Positions 16,279-24,993 of a stretch of DNA of 33,438 nt are shown piece after piece. Each line of letters begins with the position of its first letter. Position 1 is the first letter of the stretch. The notes below the pieces were generated by a model. It saw only the letters and a program-made list of their open reading frames with translations. It had not been told where the DNA came from and did not search any database. The stretch lies in the NCBI GenBank assembly GCA_002780895.1, contig PEUB01000098.1:1-33438 (forward strand). Direction: 5' to 3'. Both the position numbers and the translations under genes were made by a program. The DNA comes from Nitrospirae bacterium CG02_land_8_20_14_3_00_41_53 (GTDB lineage Bacteria > Nitrospirota > Thermodesulfovibrionia > Thermodesulfovibrionales > SM23-35).

Positions 16279-16728
16279 TTAATAGCTTATTAATGCACTG
16301 AGGAATTTATCGTTCATTCGCCTCAGGTTTTTACTCATTACTATTGCAATTTTCGTAATAATCTTACATGCAAGTTCGATATCTTCTTGCATTAATTTTT
16401 CAAAGTCTTCTTTTGAAATAAGAAAGAGTTCAGTATCTTCAGCCGCAACAGCACTTGCCTCATGTCGTCTTTTCTCAAGGATTGATAATTCACCGAAGAA
16501 ATGCCCTGGGGTCAGGGTAGCAATTGTCTGTCTCCAGCCGTCAGAGGTAATCTTGGAAATTTCAACCTTTCCTGAATGGACAAGATACAGCCCCTTTGTG
16601 TCATCTTTTTCCTTAAAAAGTTGATCCCCTTTTTTAAAGGTCATTTTTTTAACGATTTTAGACATCTTGTTAAGCTCTGCACTCTCCATGTCATGGAGTA
16701 AAACCTGTTGTTTTAATATTTTAGTCAT
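16279..16728 (-). CDS. Stand-alone cyclic nucleotide-binding domain protein
   Basis: The 149 residues form one cNMP-binding (Crp-type) beta-barrel: FKKGDQLFKEKDDTKGLYLVHSGKVEI, then the phosphate-binding cassette region GHFFGELSILEKRRHEASAVA. A C-terminal helix follows, and there is no helix-turn-helix, so it is not a Crp/Fnr transcription factor by itself. The GEL..RRxASAxA pattern is close to the consensus for cyclic nucleotide binding. It lies between the formate dehydrogenase operon and fhs and may tune one of these proteins by binding. The start has a GGAGG site (AAAAAGGAGGCGCT) upstream of the ATG. Confidence 0.85.
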   Translation of the reverse strand: MTKILKQQVLLHDMESAELNKMSKIVKKMTFKKGDQLFKEKDDTKGLYLVHSGKVEISKITSDGWRQTIATLTPGHFFGELSILEKRRHEASAVAAEDTELFLISKEDFEKLMQEDIELACKIITKIAIVMSKNLRRMNDKFLSALISY

Positions 16729-16785
16729 AGCGCCTCCTTTTTAGTTAAAATCAAGGTTCAGGTTAAGAAAACCTCAACCTTTAAT

Positions 16786-19605
16786 TCATATCTGGTGTAT
16801 TGGTTCTATTTTAACTGCACATACCTTTAACTCCGGTATCCTTGCGATAGGGTCCAGAACAGAACTGGTAAGCACATTTGCTGCCGCCTCCTTGAAGTGG
16901 AAAGGTATGAAGGTCATACCTTTTAACGGCCGTTCCGAAATTAACACCTTGATATCTATAGAGCCTCTCCTGGAAGATACCTTCACTGTATCCCCATCAT
17001 TTACTCCCAATTGCTTTGCATCATCGGGATGGATCTCGATATATGCCTCGGGTGATACTTTATTGATTGCATCAATCTTTCTCGTCATTGACCCTGTATG
17101 ATACTGAAAAAGCTGTCTTCCTGTCGATAGCAAAAATGGATACTCATTATCAGGTAATTCCTCTGATGGTCTATATCTGATGGTGCTGAATGCAGCCTTA
17201 CCTCTTGGGAACCCTCCTTTAAAGAGATAAAGAGTTCCTGGATGGTCGAGTGTTGGACAAGGCCACTGAAGACCTATCTTTTCTATCCTTCCGTAAGTTA
17301 TACCTGCTATCGCCGGCCATGCCTTCCCAGCTTCATGAAATACCTCTCCAATATAGTTATATCTCATCTTGTACCCGAATAGGTTTGCAAGTTCCATGAT
17401 TATCCATGAATCCTCTTTTGCCTCCCCTGGTGGTTCTACTGCCTTTCTGACCCTTTGAATCCTTCTTGCAGTATTTGTGAATGTACCGTCTTTCTCTGCA
17501 AAGCAGGCTGCAGGCAATACCACATCAGCAAGCTCTGCCGTCTCCGTCATAAATATATCCTGTACAACAAGGAAATCCAGTTTTCCAAGTGCCTTTATTG
17601 TATGGTTAACATCAGGGTCGCTCAAAACAGGGTTTTCACCCATTATGTATGATGCCTTCAGTTTTCCCTTAAAGGCTGCATTGATTATTTCCGTTGCCGT
17701 TAAACCGACCTTGTCAGAGAGCTTGACACCCCATGCCATTTCAAACTTTTGCTTGATACCCGGTATATTTACCTTTTGATAACCGGGATAGAAGTCAGGT
17801 ATGCAACCCATATCTGTTGCACCCTGAACATTGTTCTGTCCCCTGAGAGGGTTGACCCCTGTACTTTCTCTTCCGAGATTACCTGTCATCAATGCCAAGT
17901 TTGCTATTGCATAGACATTTTCTGTTCCATGAGAATGCTGGGTAATACCCATGGTGTAATAAATACCAGGCCGTACAGCATTTCCATAAAGAAGCGCTAC
18001 CTTTATAATATCTTCCTTTGGAACACCTGTAATCCTTTCACCTTCCTCTGGTGTGTATTCGGCGAGGGATTGCTTGAAGGATTCAAAGCCTTCTGTCCGT
18101 TCCTCTATGAATTTTTTATCTATTAAATCTTCTTTTACAATTACATGCATAATAGAGTTTAGAAGGGCAACGTCTGTGCCTGGCCTGTGCTGCAGCCATA
18201 TCTTGGCAAATCTTACAAGTTCAATCCTTCTTGGGTCAGCAATAATAAGTTCAGCTCCATTTTTAACAGCCTTCTTCATTTTTAGACCGATTATCGGGTG
18301 TGTCTCTGTTGTATTTGAACCGATGACAAAGATTACATCATGATTTTCAATCTCCGGGACGGAATTTGTCATGGCACCTGAACCAAAAACTGATGCAAGT
18401 CCAGCAAATGTTGAGCTATGGCAGTACCTTACACAATTGTCAACATTATTTGTGCCAATGACAGCACGCATAAATTTCTGGAAGAGATAATTTTCCTCAT
18501 TTGTGCATCTTGCTGATGAAAGTCCGCCAATCGAGTCCGCGCCGTATCTTTCTTTTATTTCTCCTAATCTTTTTGCAACAAAGTTTAATGCCTCTTCCCA
18601 TGAAACCTCCCTGAATAGTGAGGAGTGAGGAGTGAGGAGTGAGGAGTCTACCCCCCCATTCCCCCCTCTTTCAAATCCCCCCTCGCCCCCCTTTGCTAAA
18701 GGGGGGGTGGGGGGATTATTAGGGGGATTTGTCCACTGTCCACTGTCCGCTGAATGTTTTTTGGGAGCTGTTCTGATAAGAGGCTTTGTGAGCCTTTCAT
18801 CGCTATTTATGAATCCGTAACCAAATCTACCTTTCATACAAAGCCAGCCTTCGTTTATCGTATCTTTTTTTGAGGAGACACGGATAATTTCGTTCCGCCT
18901 TACATGGAGTGTAAGGTTGCAGCCGCACCCGCAGTATGGGCAAACAGTATCAACTTGCTCTATGTCTTTCTGCCTTCCTTTATGAGCCCACATCTTACCT
19001 GTCAATGCTCCTGTAGGGCAGACCGCAACACACTGGCCGCAGAACTCGCAATTGAGATCTTTTTCATAGGAAGCACATACCCTTGTATTAAATCCCTTAT
19101 AAGCAAAGTCAATTGCACCTACACCCTGAATCTCGTCACATACCCGCACACATTGCCCGCAGAGTATGCATTTTTCCATACTCCTTTCAACGAATGGATT
19201 TTCGTCCTTTTTAATAAAAGGTCTTTTTTCGCCGACGAATCTGTTCTCCCTAATATTGTAGAAATATGCAAGTTCCTGGAGTGTGCAATCACCTGCCCTT
19301 TCACACACCATACAGTCATTTGGATGGTCAGATAGGAGAAGTTCAAGGATTGTTTTCCTTAATTTTTCTAAATAAGGGCTTGTTGTTGTGACTATCATCC
19401 CTTCTTTTGCTATAGTTGTACAGGCAGTAGCAGGTCTTGCCATGCCCTGAACTTCTACTATACATAGTCTGCAGCCTCCGAATGGCGAAAGTTCGGGATG
19501 GTGGCATAGTGTAGGTATCGGGATGTCAAGTTTTTTTGCAGCATCGAGAACGGTTGACAGCTTCCTTACAGTAACTTTCATGCCATCTATTTTGAGTGTT
19601 ACCAT
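16786..19605 (-). CDS. fdhA: NAD-linked formate dehydrogenase catalytic subunit (molybdo/tungsto-pterin, Cys type)
   Basis: This 939-residue subunit has a NuoG-like N-terminal cluster region: [2Fe-2S] ligands C34, C45, C48, C62, a His-Cys3 cluster (H94, C98, C101, C107), and two [4Fe-4S] sets (C146, C149, C152, C156 and C186, C189, C192, C196). The molybdopterin oxidoreductase part follows, with CPYCGCGC (222-229), C256, and the metal ligand C395 in CVRYCHSS, a Cys and not selenocysteine. The C-terminal molybdopterin dinucleotide-binding domain ends the chain. Residues about 284-331 are an insertion made of three repeat types at 18617-18752, at a domain junction. The partner NuoF- and NuoE-like genes are just upstream, so electrons pass to NAD+ or, if the complex bifurcates, to NAD+ and ferredoxin. 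Confidence 0.93.
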   Translation of the reverse strand: MVTLKIDGMKVTVRKLSTVLDAAKKLDIPIPTLCHHPELSPFGGCRLCIVEVQGMARPATACTTIAKEGMIVTTTSPYLEKLRKTILELLLSDHPNDCMVCERAGDCTLQELAYFYNIRENRFVGEKRPFIKKDENPFVERSMEKCILCGQCVRVCDEIQGVGAIDFAYKGFNTRVCASYEKDLNCEFCGQCVAVCPTGALTGKMWAHKGRQKDIEQVDTVCPYCGCGCNLTLHVRRNEIIRVSSKKDTINEGWLCMKGRFGYGFINSDERLTKPLIRTAPKKHSADSGQWTNPPNNPPTPPLAKGGEGGFERGGNGGVDSSLLTPHSSLFREVSWEEALNFVAKRLGEIKERYGADSIGGLSSARCTNEENYLFQKFMRAVIGTNNVDNCVRYCHSSTFAGLASVFGSGAMTNSVPEIENHDVIFVIGSNTTETHPIIGLKMKKAVKNGAELIIADPRRIELVRFAKIWLQHRPGTDVALLNSIMHVIVKEDLIDKKFIEERTEGFESFKQSLAEYTPEEGERITGVPKEDIIKVALLYGNAVRPGIYYTMGITQHSHGTENVYAIANLALMTGNLGRESTGVNPLRGQNNVQGATDMGCIPDFYPGYQKVNIPGIKQKFEMAWGVKLSDKVGLTATEIINAAFKGKLKASYIMGENPVLSDPDVNHTIKALGKLDFLVVQDIFMTETAELADVVLPAACFAEKDGTFTNTARRIQRVRKAVEPPGEAKEDSWIIMELANLFGYKMRYNYIGEVFHEAGKAWPAIAGITYGRIEKIGLQWPCPTLDHPGTLYLFKGGFPRGKAAFSTIRYRPSEELPDNEYPFLLSTGRQLFQYHTGSMTRKIDAINKVSPEAYIEIHPDDAKQLGVNDGDTVKVSSRRGSIDIKVLISERPLKGMTFIPFHFKEAAANVLTSSVLDPIARIPELKVCAVKIEPIHQI
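18617..18647. repeat. Short tandem repeat, 4.4 copies of AGTGAGG
   Basis: A perfect 7-base unit (AGTGAGG) is repeated four times plus AGT, inside the fdhA insertion. On the coding strand it gives SSLLTPHSSL. Seven-base units like this shift frame with every copy gained or lost. Confidence 0.95.
18652..18728. repeat. Palindromic CCCC/GGGG element copy inside fdhA, with a partial neighbour
   Basis: The core hairpin is CCCCCCTTT-GCT-AAAGGGGGG at 18686-18706. To its left, 18652-18671 holds C-rich remnants of another copy. To its right is GTGGGGGGATTATTAGGGGG. It is read in frame as NPPTPPLAKGGEGGF on the minus strand. Confidence 0.9.
18731..18748. repeat. Short tandem repeat GTCCACT inside fdhA
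   Basis: GTCCACT occurs 2.6 times in a row. It forms the upstream border (on the coding strand) of the fdhA insertion and encodes part of SADSGQWT. Confidence 0.85.
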
Positions 19606-19620
19606 TTCATGTCCATAAAA

Positions 19621-19728
19621 TCTCCCCTAACCCCTCTTTACCAAAGAGGGGAAGGACACACCCCTTAATCCCCTCTTAATAGAGGGGAATCTCCCCCTTT
19701 GGAAAAGGGGGATGAAGGGGGATTTTTT
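19621..19728. repeat. Array of three palindromic elements between fdhA and the NuoF-like gene
   Basis: Hairpins lie at 19631-19651 (arms CCCCTCTTT/AAAGAGGGG), 19670-19687 (CCCCTCT/AGAGGGG) and 19693-19711 (CCCCCTTT/AAAGGGGG), with GACACACCCCTTAATC between the first two, as in the 904-978 element. This fills the 145-base gap inside an operon, so it could act as an RNA stabilising or attenuating structure separating the dehydrogenase genes. Confidence 0.9.
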
Positions 19729-19750
19729 AATAATAATTGTGCATTATGCA

Positions 19751-21529
19751 TTATATCTTCATTATCGCTTTAAACTTACATGCATAAAAACATGTCCCAC
19801 ATTTTACACACAAATTTGAGTCAATTCTGTGTGGTTTTTTCTTTATGCCCCGGATTGCATCGGCCGGGCACACTCTTTTGCAGGCGCCGCAGCCCTTGCA
19901 AACCTTTTCAAGAATAAAGTATTTTATTAAATCCTTACATACAGCAGCAGGACATTTTTTATCTATAATGTGTGCCTCATATTCGTTTCTGAAATATTTA
20001 ATAGTACTTAATACAGGGTTAGGTGCTGTCATACCCAGTCCACATAAAGAGGTTGCTTTTATATCCTCACTGAGTTCCTCGAGAAGTTCTATATCGCCTT
20101 TTTTACCTTTGCCTGAAGTAATCCTCTCCAATATTTCAAGCAGTCTCTTTGTGCCTATCCTGCATGGAGTACATTTGCCGCATGATTCTGCCTGGGTAAA
20201 TTCGAGGAAAAACTTTGCTGTATTGACCATACAGTCAGTCTCATCGAGTACGATCATGCCGCCTGAACCCATAATTGAGCCCGCCAGCGCAAGGGGCTCA
20301 TAATCTACTTCTATATCAAGAAACCCTGCAGGAATGCATCCTCCTGATGGACCTCCTGTCTGTACTGCCTTGAATTTCCTGTCACCTTCAATCCCGCCGC
20401 CGATGTCATAAATTATCTCCCTCAAAGAAATCCCCAGAGGCACTTCGATGAGACCCGCATTTTTCACTTTTCCCGTTAGTGCGAAGACTTTGGTTCCCCC
20501 ACTCCTTTCGGTCCCTAAGTTTCTGAACCAATCGGCACCTTTTAATATTATCTGAGGGACGTTCGCAAAGGTTTCGACATTGTTCAGAACTGTTGGTTTG
20601 TCCCATAATCCCTTAACAGCGGACCGCCATAGCTTTGGGGTTGGCATACCGCGTTTCCCTTCGATAGAACGCATCAGTGCTGTAGCTTCACCACAGACAA
20701 ATGCACCTGCACCCTGAAATATCTTGAGGTCAAAATTGCAACCTGTACCGAGGATGTTTTTACCGAGCAATCCTGCCTCATAACATTGGTCTATAGCCAA
20801 TTGAAGGCGCTTAACAGCTAATGGATATTCTGCCCTTACGTATATAAAGCCGTGTTGAGACATGGTCGCCTTTGCACATATAATCATACCCTCAATGATG
20901 GAGTGAGGATCTCCCTCCATTACAGACCTGTCCATGAAGGCTCCGGGATCGCCTTCGTCACCATTGCAGATGATATATTTCACCTCAGACTTGATTTTTA
21001 AGCTAAGTTCCCACTTGAGACCAGTAGGAAAACCTGCACCTCCTCTACCCCTCAATTTAGAGGCATTTACAACCTCGACTACCTTTTCAGGGCTCATCGA
21101 GGTGAGGGCCTTTTTTGCCGCCTCATACCCACCGGCCGCTATATAGGCATTAATATCTTCCGGATCTATCTCACCGCAGTGAGAGAGTACTACCTTTATC
21201 TGTTTTTTATGGAAGTTGCGGTATTCTTCTCCAACAGCCCATTCTGTAACAGGCTTACCTTCTACTAAATGTTCTTTGACAATCCTCGGAATCATATCTG
21301 GTTTTATATGCTCGTAGGTTGTTTTATTACCATTTATAATTACCTCAACAAGTACATCTTTTGCACAAAATCCAAGGCATCCCACTTGATGCAGTGAGCA
21401 CCGTTTTTCTATCATCGCTTTTTTACCTGTAGAGTTAATCTCCTTTTTGATTGCCTCAATAACATCAGCTCCACCTTTAGCAATCCCTCCTGGCCCCATG
21501 CAGACCTTTATCTTTATATCAGCCCTCAT
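19751..21529 (-). CDS. NuoF/HydB-like NADH-binding flavoprotein subunit with C-terminal ferredoxin domain
   Basis: Order of domains: a thioredoxin-like N-terminal region (1-100), the FMN/NAD(H)-binding core starting at LRGRGGAGFPTGLKWE, the SLBB segment, the N3-type [4Fe-4S] motif ESCGKCTPCRIGT, then two [4Fe-4S] ferredoxin motifs, CKGCGACKRVCP and CVKCGTCFYAC. At 592 residues it matches the long soluble form found in NAD-linked formate dehydrogenases and multimeric hydrogenases. In the N-terminal domain the expected C-x4-C is incomplete: C10 is followed by MGPGG, while C44, C51 and C55 are present, so the usual [2Fe-2S] cluster may be absent or rebuilt. It lies between the NuoE-like and fdhA genes and passes electrons to NAD+. 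Confidence 0.93.
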   Translation of the reverse strand: MRADIKIKVCMGPGGIAKGGADVIEAIKKEINSTGKKAMIEKRCSLHQVGCLGFCAKDVLVEVIINGNKTTYEHIKPDMIPRIVKEHLVEGKPVTEWAVGEEYRNFHKKQIKVVLSHCGEIDPEDINAYIAAGGYEAAKKALTSMSPEKVVEVVNASKLRGRGGAGFPTGLKWELSLKIKSEVKYIICNGDEGDPGAFMDRSVMEGDPHSIIEGMIICAKATMSQHGFIYVRAEYPLAVKRLQLAIDQCYEAGLLGKNILGTGCNFDLKIFQGAGAFVCGEATALMRSIEGKRGMPTPKLWRSAVKGLWDKPTVLNNVETFANVPQIILKGADWFRNLGTERSGGTKVFALTGKVKNAGLIEVPLGISLREIIYDIGGGIEGDRKFKAVQTGGPSGGCIPAGFLDIEVDYEPLALAGSIMGSGGMIVLDETDCMVNTAKFFLEFTQAESCGKCTPCRIGTKRLLEILERITSGKGKKGDIELLEELSEDIKATSLCGLGMTAPNPVLSTIKYFRNEYEAHIIDKKCPAAVCKDLIKYFILEKVCKGCGACKRVCPADAIRGIKKKPHRIDSNLCVKCGTCFYACKFKAIMKI

Positions 21530-21543
21530 TATTACTTATCTAC

Positions 21544-22005
21544 CTATCTTTTACCTTTCAATATCTTTATCTCTTTTATAAGTTTATCGGTTGTCATTTC
21601 ACCGTGAACCCTCTTGTTGATGATAACAACAGGGGCCATACTACATGTACCAACACAATTAACCTTTTCTGCAGTAAATCTGAGGTCATCTGTGGTATCC
21701 CCTCCAGGCGGAATCTCGAGTTCTATCAAAAGTCTATTTATAAGCCTTTCAGAACCATTGACATGGCAGGCTGTACCACGGCAGATTGTAATAATATTTT
21801 CGCCCCTCGGTTTTAAATGAAACTGGGAATAAAAGGTAATGATGCCGAACAAACGGCTTGCGGGAATATCAAGTTTTTTTGAAAGAAAATTTATTGCTTC
21901 TTCAGGAATATAACCAAGAATCTCTTGGACATCCTGCAGGGTGGATATTATATTACACTCGTCTTTTACATAGTTTTTAAGTATTTTCTCAAGTTTTTTT
22001 TCCAT
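21544..22005 (-). CDS. NuoE-like [2Fe-2S] thioredoxin-fold subunit
   Basis: This 153-residue NuoE/24-kDa subunit homologue has a helical N-terminus (ILGYIPEEAINFLSKKLDIP, then FYSQFHLKPRGE) and the four cluster ligands C75 and C80 (CRGTAC) and C117 and C121 (NCVGTC). It is the first gene of the formate dehydrogenase operon, 14 bases before the NuoF-like gene. In soluble NAD-linked dehydrogenases this subunit relays electrons near the flavin. Its leader region is shared with the divergent SurA-like gene. Confidence 0.95.
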   Translation of the reverse strand: MEKKLEKILKNYVKDECNIISTLQDVQEILGYIPEEAINFLSKKLDIPASRLFGIITFYSQFHLKPRGENIITICRGTACHVNGSERLINRLLIELEIPPGGDTTDDLRFTAEKVNCVGTCSMAPVVIINKRVHGEMTTDKLIKEIKILKGKR

Positions 22006-22074
22006 AATATTTATATTTTCCCCTCAGGGGGGTTTAAATATTTTAGGGATATCATATTAACATGAAAGGTACCA

Positions 22075-22122
22075 TGCTATCTACTAAATTTGTTGGGTTA
22101 AATATCATAGTGCTATCTATTA
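22075..22122. promoter_or_regulatory. Direct repeat in the divergent intergenic region, possible operator
   Basis: TGCTATCTACTA (22075-22086) and TGCTATCTATTA (22111-22122) repeat in the same direction 36 bases apart, each preceded within 30 bases by ATATCAT. They lie between the formate dehydrogenase operon and the SurA-like gene. The near-helical spacing (about 3.4 turns) is compatible with a regulator site; this is a guess from pattern alone. Confidence 0.3.
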
Positions 22123-22145
22123 TATATTATTTTTGTTTGTACATA

Positions 22146-22175
22146 TTGAGAAACAGATTGTGTATGTTTTATAAT
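22146..22175 (+). promoter_or_regulatory. Sigma70-type promoter for the surA-like/purN/rsmD/coaD cluster
   Basis: TTGAGA (22146-22151) and a perfect TATAAT (22170-22175) are 18 bases apart. The predicted start of transcription is about 20 bases before the ATG at 22203, leaving a very short leader. Confidence 0.6.
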
Positions 22176-22202
22176 TCGTTGTAAGATTAAAAAGATTTGA
22201 TT

Positions 22203-23165
22203 ATGCTCAGATTTAAATTAACTACCCTAATATTATTTATTCTTATCCTTATCCTGTCAGTTACATCTCATGCAGCTGTTCTCCTCGACCGTGTTGTTGC
22301 AGTGGTCAATAAGGAAGTCATAACATGGAGTGAGCTATATAAGATGATGGAAAATGAGGCAACAGATCAGGTTAAGTCATTAAAAGAAGAAGAACGGATG
22401 AAGATATTCAAAGATAGTGAGGCAGCTTTTCTTGAAAAACTTATTGATATAAGATTACAGATCCAGGAGGCAAAGAGGCTCGGTCTTGAAGTTACCTCCG
22501 AAGAAGTGACAGAGGCTGTAGAAAATATAAAAAAGAAATATTCATTAACTGATAATGCCTTAAAGGAGTCTCTTAAAAAGGAGAGTTTATCCTTTGAAGA
22601 GTATAAAAAAAGACTTAGTGAACAGATAATTATCAGCAAGGTTGTCAGCCAGCAGATAAGAAATAAGATTGTTGTATCTGAGGAAGAAGTGAAAAAATAC
22701 ATAGAAGCAAATAAAGATAGCTTTACTGATGGTGAGACATTTAAGTTAAGACAGATATTTTTGGGGAGACCAAAAGATGATGCTGATAAAAAGGTCGTGG
22801 AAGACAGGGCATCCTTAATCATTCAAAGATTGAAGGCAGGCGAGGATTTTTCTATACTCGCAGAAGAATATTCTGAGGATCCTTCAAGGAAGTTGGGCGG
22901 TGAACTTGGTTTTATAAAAAAGAGCCAAATGGCAAAAGAATTCGTTGATGCACTTAATTTAATGAAGGCAGGCGACCTCAGCAACCCGTTCTGGACAGAA
23001 AGGGGGCTTCATATTATAAAACTTGAAGAAAAGGTATCGGCACAAAGTATAGATGAAACAAGAGAATCTGTACTGAAACAATTAACCGAGAATCAGTTTT
23101 CAGAGAGATATAAAAGCTGGATTAAAGGCTTAAGAGAGAAAGCTTACATAGTAATAAGGCTATAA
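22203..23165 (+). CDS. SurA/PpiC-like periplasmic peptidyl-prolyl isomerase
   Basis: A signal peptide (MLRFKLTTLILFILILILSV to about residue 23, ending SHAA) is followed by a SurA_N chaperone domain (VVAVVNKEVITWSELYKM) and one parvulin domain (about 175-270: KLRQIFLG, AGEDFSILAEEYSEDPS, GGELGFI, GLHIIKLEEK). Standard SurA has two parvulin domains; this has one, as in many non-proteobacterial homologues. I prefer the ATG at 22203 over a TTG two codons upstream. It would assist outer-membrane protein folding. It heads a plus-strand run with purN, rsmD and coaD. Confidence 0.9.
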   Translation: MLRFKLTTLILFILILILSVTSHAAVLLDRVVAVVNKEVITWSELYKMMENEATDQVKSLKEEERMKIFKDSEAAFLEKLIDIRLQIQEAKRLGLEVTSEEVTEAVENIKKKYSLTDNALKESLKKESLSFEEYKKRLSEQIIISKVVSQQIRNKIVVSEEEVKKYIEANKDSFTDGETFKLRQIFLGRPKDDADKKVVEDRASLIIQRLKAGEDFSILAEEYSEDPSRKLGGELGFIKKSQMAKEFVDALNLMKAGDLSNPFWTERGLHIIKLEEKVSAQSIDETRESVLKQLTENQFSERYKSWIKGLREKAYIVIRL

Positions 23166-23180
23166 TTATTGGTAGATGTT

Positions 23181-23858
23181 ATGTCAAATCTAAAACTCGG
23201 TATACTCGCATCAGGGAGGGGTTCGAATTTTCAATCAATTATAGACGCAATCAGCTCCATGAGATTGAAGGCCGAGATAGCTGTTTTGATAACTGACAAC
23301 CCTTTAGCATTTGCTGTAGAGAGAGCAAAAAAACATGGCATTGAATATCTTGTAATTAGACCAAAGGAATTTGCCTCAAAGGATGATTTTTTTATAAAGA
23401 TTGCTGAGGAACTAAAAAAAAGGGATGTTGGATTAGTTGTTTTAGCTGGTTTTATGAGGATTGTGGGGAAACCATTGATTGATGCATTTCCCAACATGAT
23501 AATGAATATCCATCCTGCGCTCCTTCCTTCCTTTCCAGGATTACACGGCCAGAAGCAGGCCATTGAATACGGCGTGAAGATTTCCGGCTGTACTGTCCAT
23601 TTTGTGGAGGAAGGGATAGACACAGGACCTGTCATAATACAGGCAGCAGTACCAGTATTTCAAGATGATACAGAAGAGACCCTCTCTGAAAGAATTTTAA
23701 AATTAGAACATAGTATATATCCTGAGGCCATAAGGTTATTTTCAGAGGGCAGGATTGAGATTGAAGGGAAGAGGGTAAGGATAAAAGAATATGTCTCTTC
23801 GGATATCTCTATTGTCAACCCACCCATCCCCAAATCCTTGAACCCTTATATAGCTTAA
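23181..23858 (+). CDS. purN: Phosphoribosylglycinamide formyltransferase (10-formyl-THF dependent)
   Basis: PurN transfers the formyl group of 10-formyl-THF to GAR in purine synthesis. Visible motifs are ILASGRGSNFQSI (phosphate binding), the catalytic Asn and His in MNIHPALLPSFPG, and the Asp loop SGCTVHFVEEGIDTGPVI. The ATG at 23181 is used; a TTG four codons upstream also lies in frame. The C-terminal extension (SSDISIVNPPIPKSLNP) goes a little past the usual end. It consumes the product of the fhs ligase elsewhere in the window. Confidence 0.95.
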   Translation: MSNLKLGILASGRGSNFQSIIDAISSMRLKAEIAVLITDNPLAFAVERAKKHGIEYLVIRPKEFASKDDFFIKIAEELKKRDVGLVVLAGFMRIVGKPLIDAFPNMIMNIHPALLPSFPGLHGQKQAIEYGVKISGCTVHFVEEGIDTGPVIIQAAVPVFQDDTEETLSERILKLEHSIYPEAIRLFSEGRIEIEGKRVRIKEYVSSDISIVNPPIPKSLNPYIA

Positions 23859-23874
23859 TGTAATATATAGGTCA

Positions 23875-24456
23875 ATGAGGATTTCGGGTGGTATTGCTAA
23901 GGGAAGACGCACAGCTACAAAAGGGTTATTATCAAAGACATCGGACGGGGAAAAACTTAGACCAACTTCTTCCAAGGTTAGAGAAGCACTTTTTGACATA
24001 ATAAGGGATAGAATAGAAGAGGCAAGTTTTGTTGATCTTTATGCAGGTACAGGAACTGTAGGGTTTGAGGCACTATCAAGAGGTGCAAGCAGGGCTATAT
24101 TTGTGGAACCGAATGATTTAAGAGCTAGAACAATTAAGAAGAATTCTGATGAATTTGGATTTCGAGAAAAAGTACAGGTGGTTAAGAACAGGGCATACAA
24201 ATTCCTTGAAAAATCATATTCTGAAAAAGAGGGTTTTGATATTTTTTTTGTTGACCCACCATACCATTCTGAGGAGATAAAGAAAGTACTTCCAATGATT
24301 GGAGAAAAAGGACTTTTAAACAAAAGTGGTGTAGTAATAGTGGAGCACTTTTTTAAGAAAAAGATGCCTGAAATAACAGGTGAATTAAAGATATATAGAA
24401 GTTACAGGTATGGTGATACGATGCTGACATTTTACAGAAAGTCCGTCAACAAGTAA
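23875..24456 (+). CDS. rsmD: 16S rRNA (guanine966-N2)-methyltransferase
   Basis: Typical RsmD: MRISGGIAKGRR at the N-terminus, LRPTSSKVREALFDII, SAM-binding motif DLYAGTGTVGFEALSRGA, and the catalytic FVDPPY. The length of 193 residues is normal. It lies between purN and coaD; the rsmD-coaD pair is conserved in many bacteria. Confidence 0.95.
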   Translation: MRISGGIAKGRRTATKGLLSKTSDGEKLRPTSSKVREALFDIIRDRIEEASFVDLYAGTGTVGFEALSRGASRAIFVEPNDLRARTIKKNSDEFGFREKVQVVKNRAYKFLEKSYSEKEGFDIFFVDPPYHSEEIKKVLPMIGEKGLLNKSGVVIVEHFFKKKMPEITGELKIYRSYRYGDTMLTFYRKSVNK

Positions 24457-24473
24457 GACGGAAAGGTTGAGTT

Positions 24474-24977
24474 ATGAAAAAAATAGCAATCTATCCAGGT
24501 ACTTTTGACCCTATAACCAACGGACATCTCGATCTTGTCAAAAGGGGTCTAATGATATTCGATGAAGTAATAATTGCTGTGGCACCAAGTTATAGAAAAC
24601 AACCTCTTTTTACTCTTAAGGAGAGGTTAAAGATGATAAGATATGCACTTAAAAGGTTTAAACGGGTAAGGGTTGAATCATTTAACGGCCTGCTTATCGA
24701 ATATGTCAGGAAAAAGAAGGGGATTGCGATTCTTCGAGGTCTAAGGGCAGTCTCTGACTTTGAATATGAGCTCCAGATGGCTCACATGAACAGGAGGCTT
24801 GACACAAATATCGAGACAGTATTTATGATGCCGAGCGAGGAATACAGTTTCTTGACTTCAAGCATGGTAAAGGAAATAGCGTCCTATGGCGGCTCTGTTA
24901 AAGGTCTTGTTACTGACGATGTTGAAAACGCACTAAGGGAGAAGTTTAAGGTAATAGTAGAAGATATTGTGGAATGA
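24474..24977 (+). CDS. coaD: Phosphopantetheine adenylyltransferase
   Basis: The nucleotidyltransferase motif [14 protein letters not shown] (7-20) has the T/HxGH signature at 15-18, with the downstream [22 protein letters not shown] and the [18 protein letters not shown] segment. The enzyme makes dephospho-CoA from phosphopantetheine and ATP, the penultimate step of CoA synthesis. The 167-residue length is normal. It starts 17 bases after rsmD. Confidence 0.96.
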   Translation: MKKIAIYPGTFDPITNGHLDLVKRGLMIFDEVIIAVAPSYRKQPLFTLKERLKMIRYALKRFKRVRVESFNGLLIEYVRKKKGIAILRGLRAVSDFEYELQMAHMNRRLDTNIETVFMMPSEEYSFLTSSMVKEIASYGGSVKGLVTDDVENALREKFKVIVEDIVE

Positions 24978-24993
24978 CTTAAGGAGAGATGAT

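Noticed and set aside
18400-18450. Selenocysteine codon in formate dehydrogenase
   Set aside because: The metal-ligand position reads CVRYCHSS with an ordinary Cys codon and an uninterrupted frame.
18617-18748. Clustered short repeats as a CRISPR array
   Set aside because: Units are only 7 bases, directly joined without spacers, and no cas gene is present.
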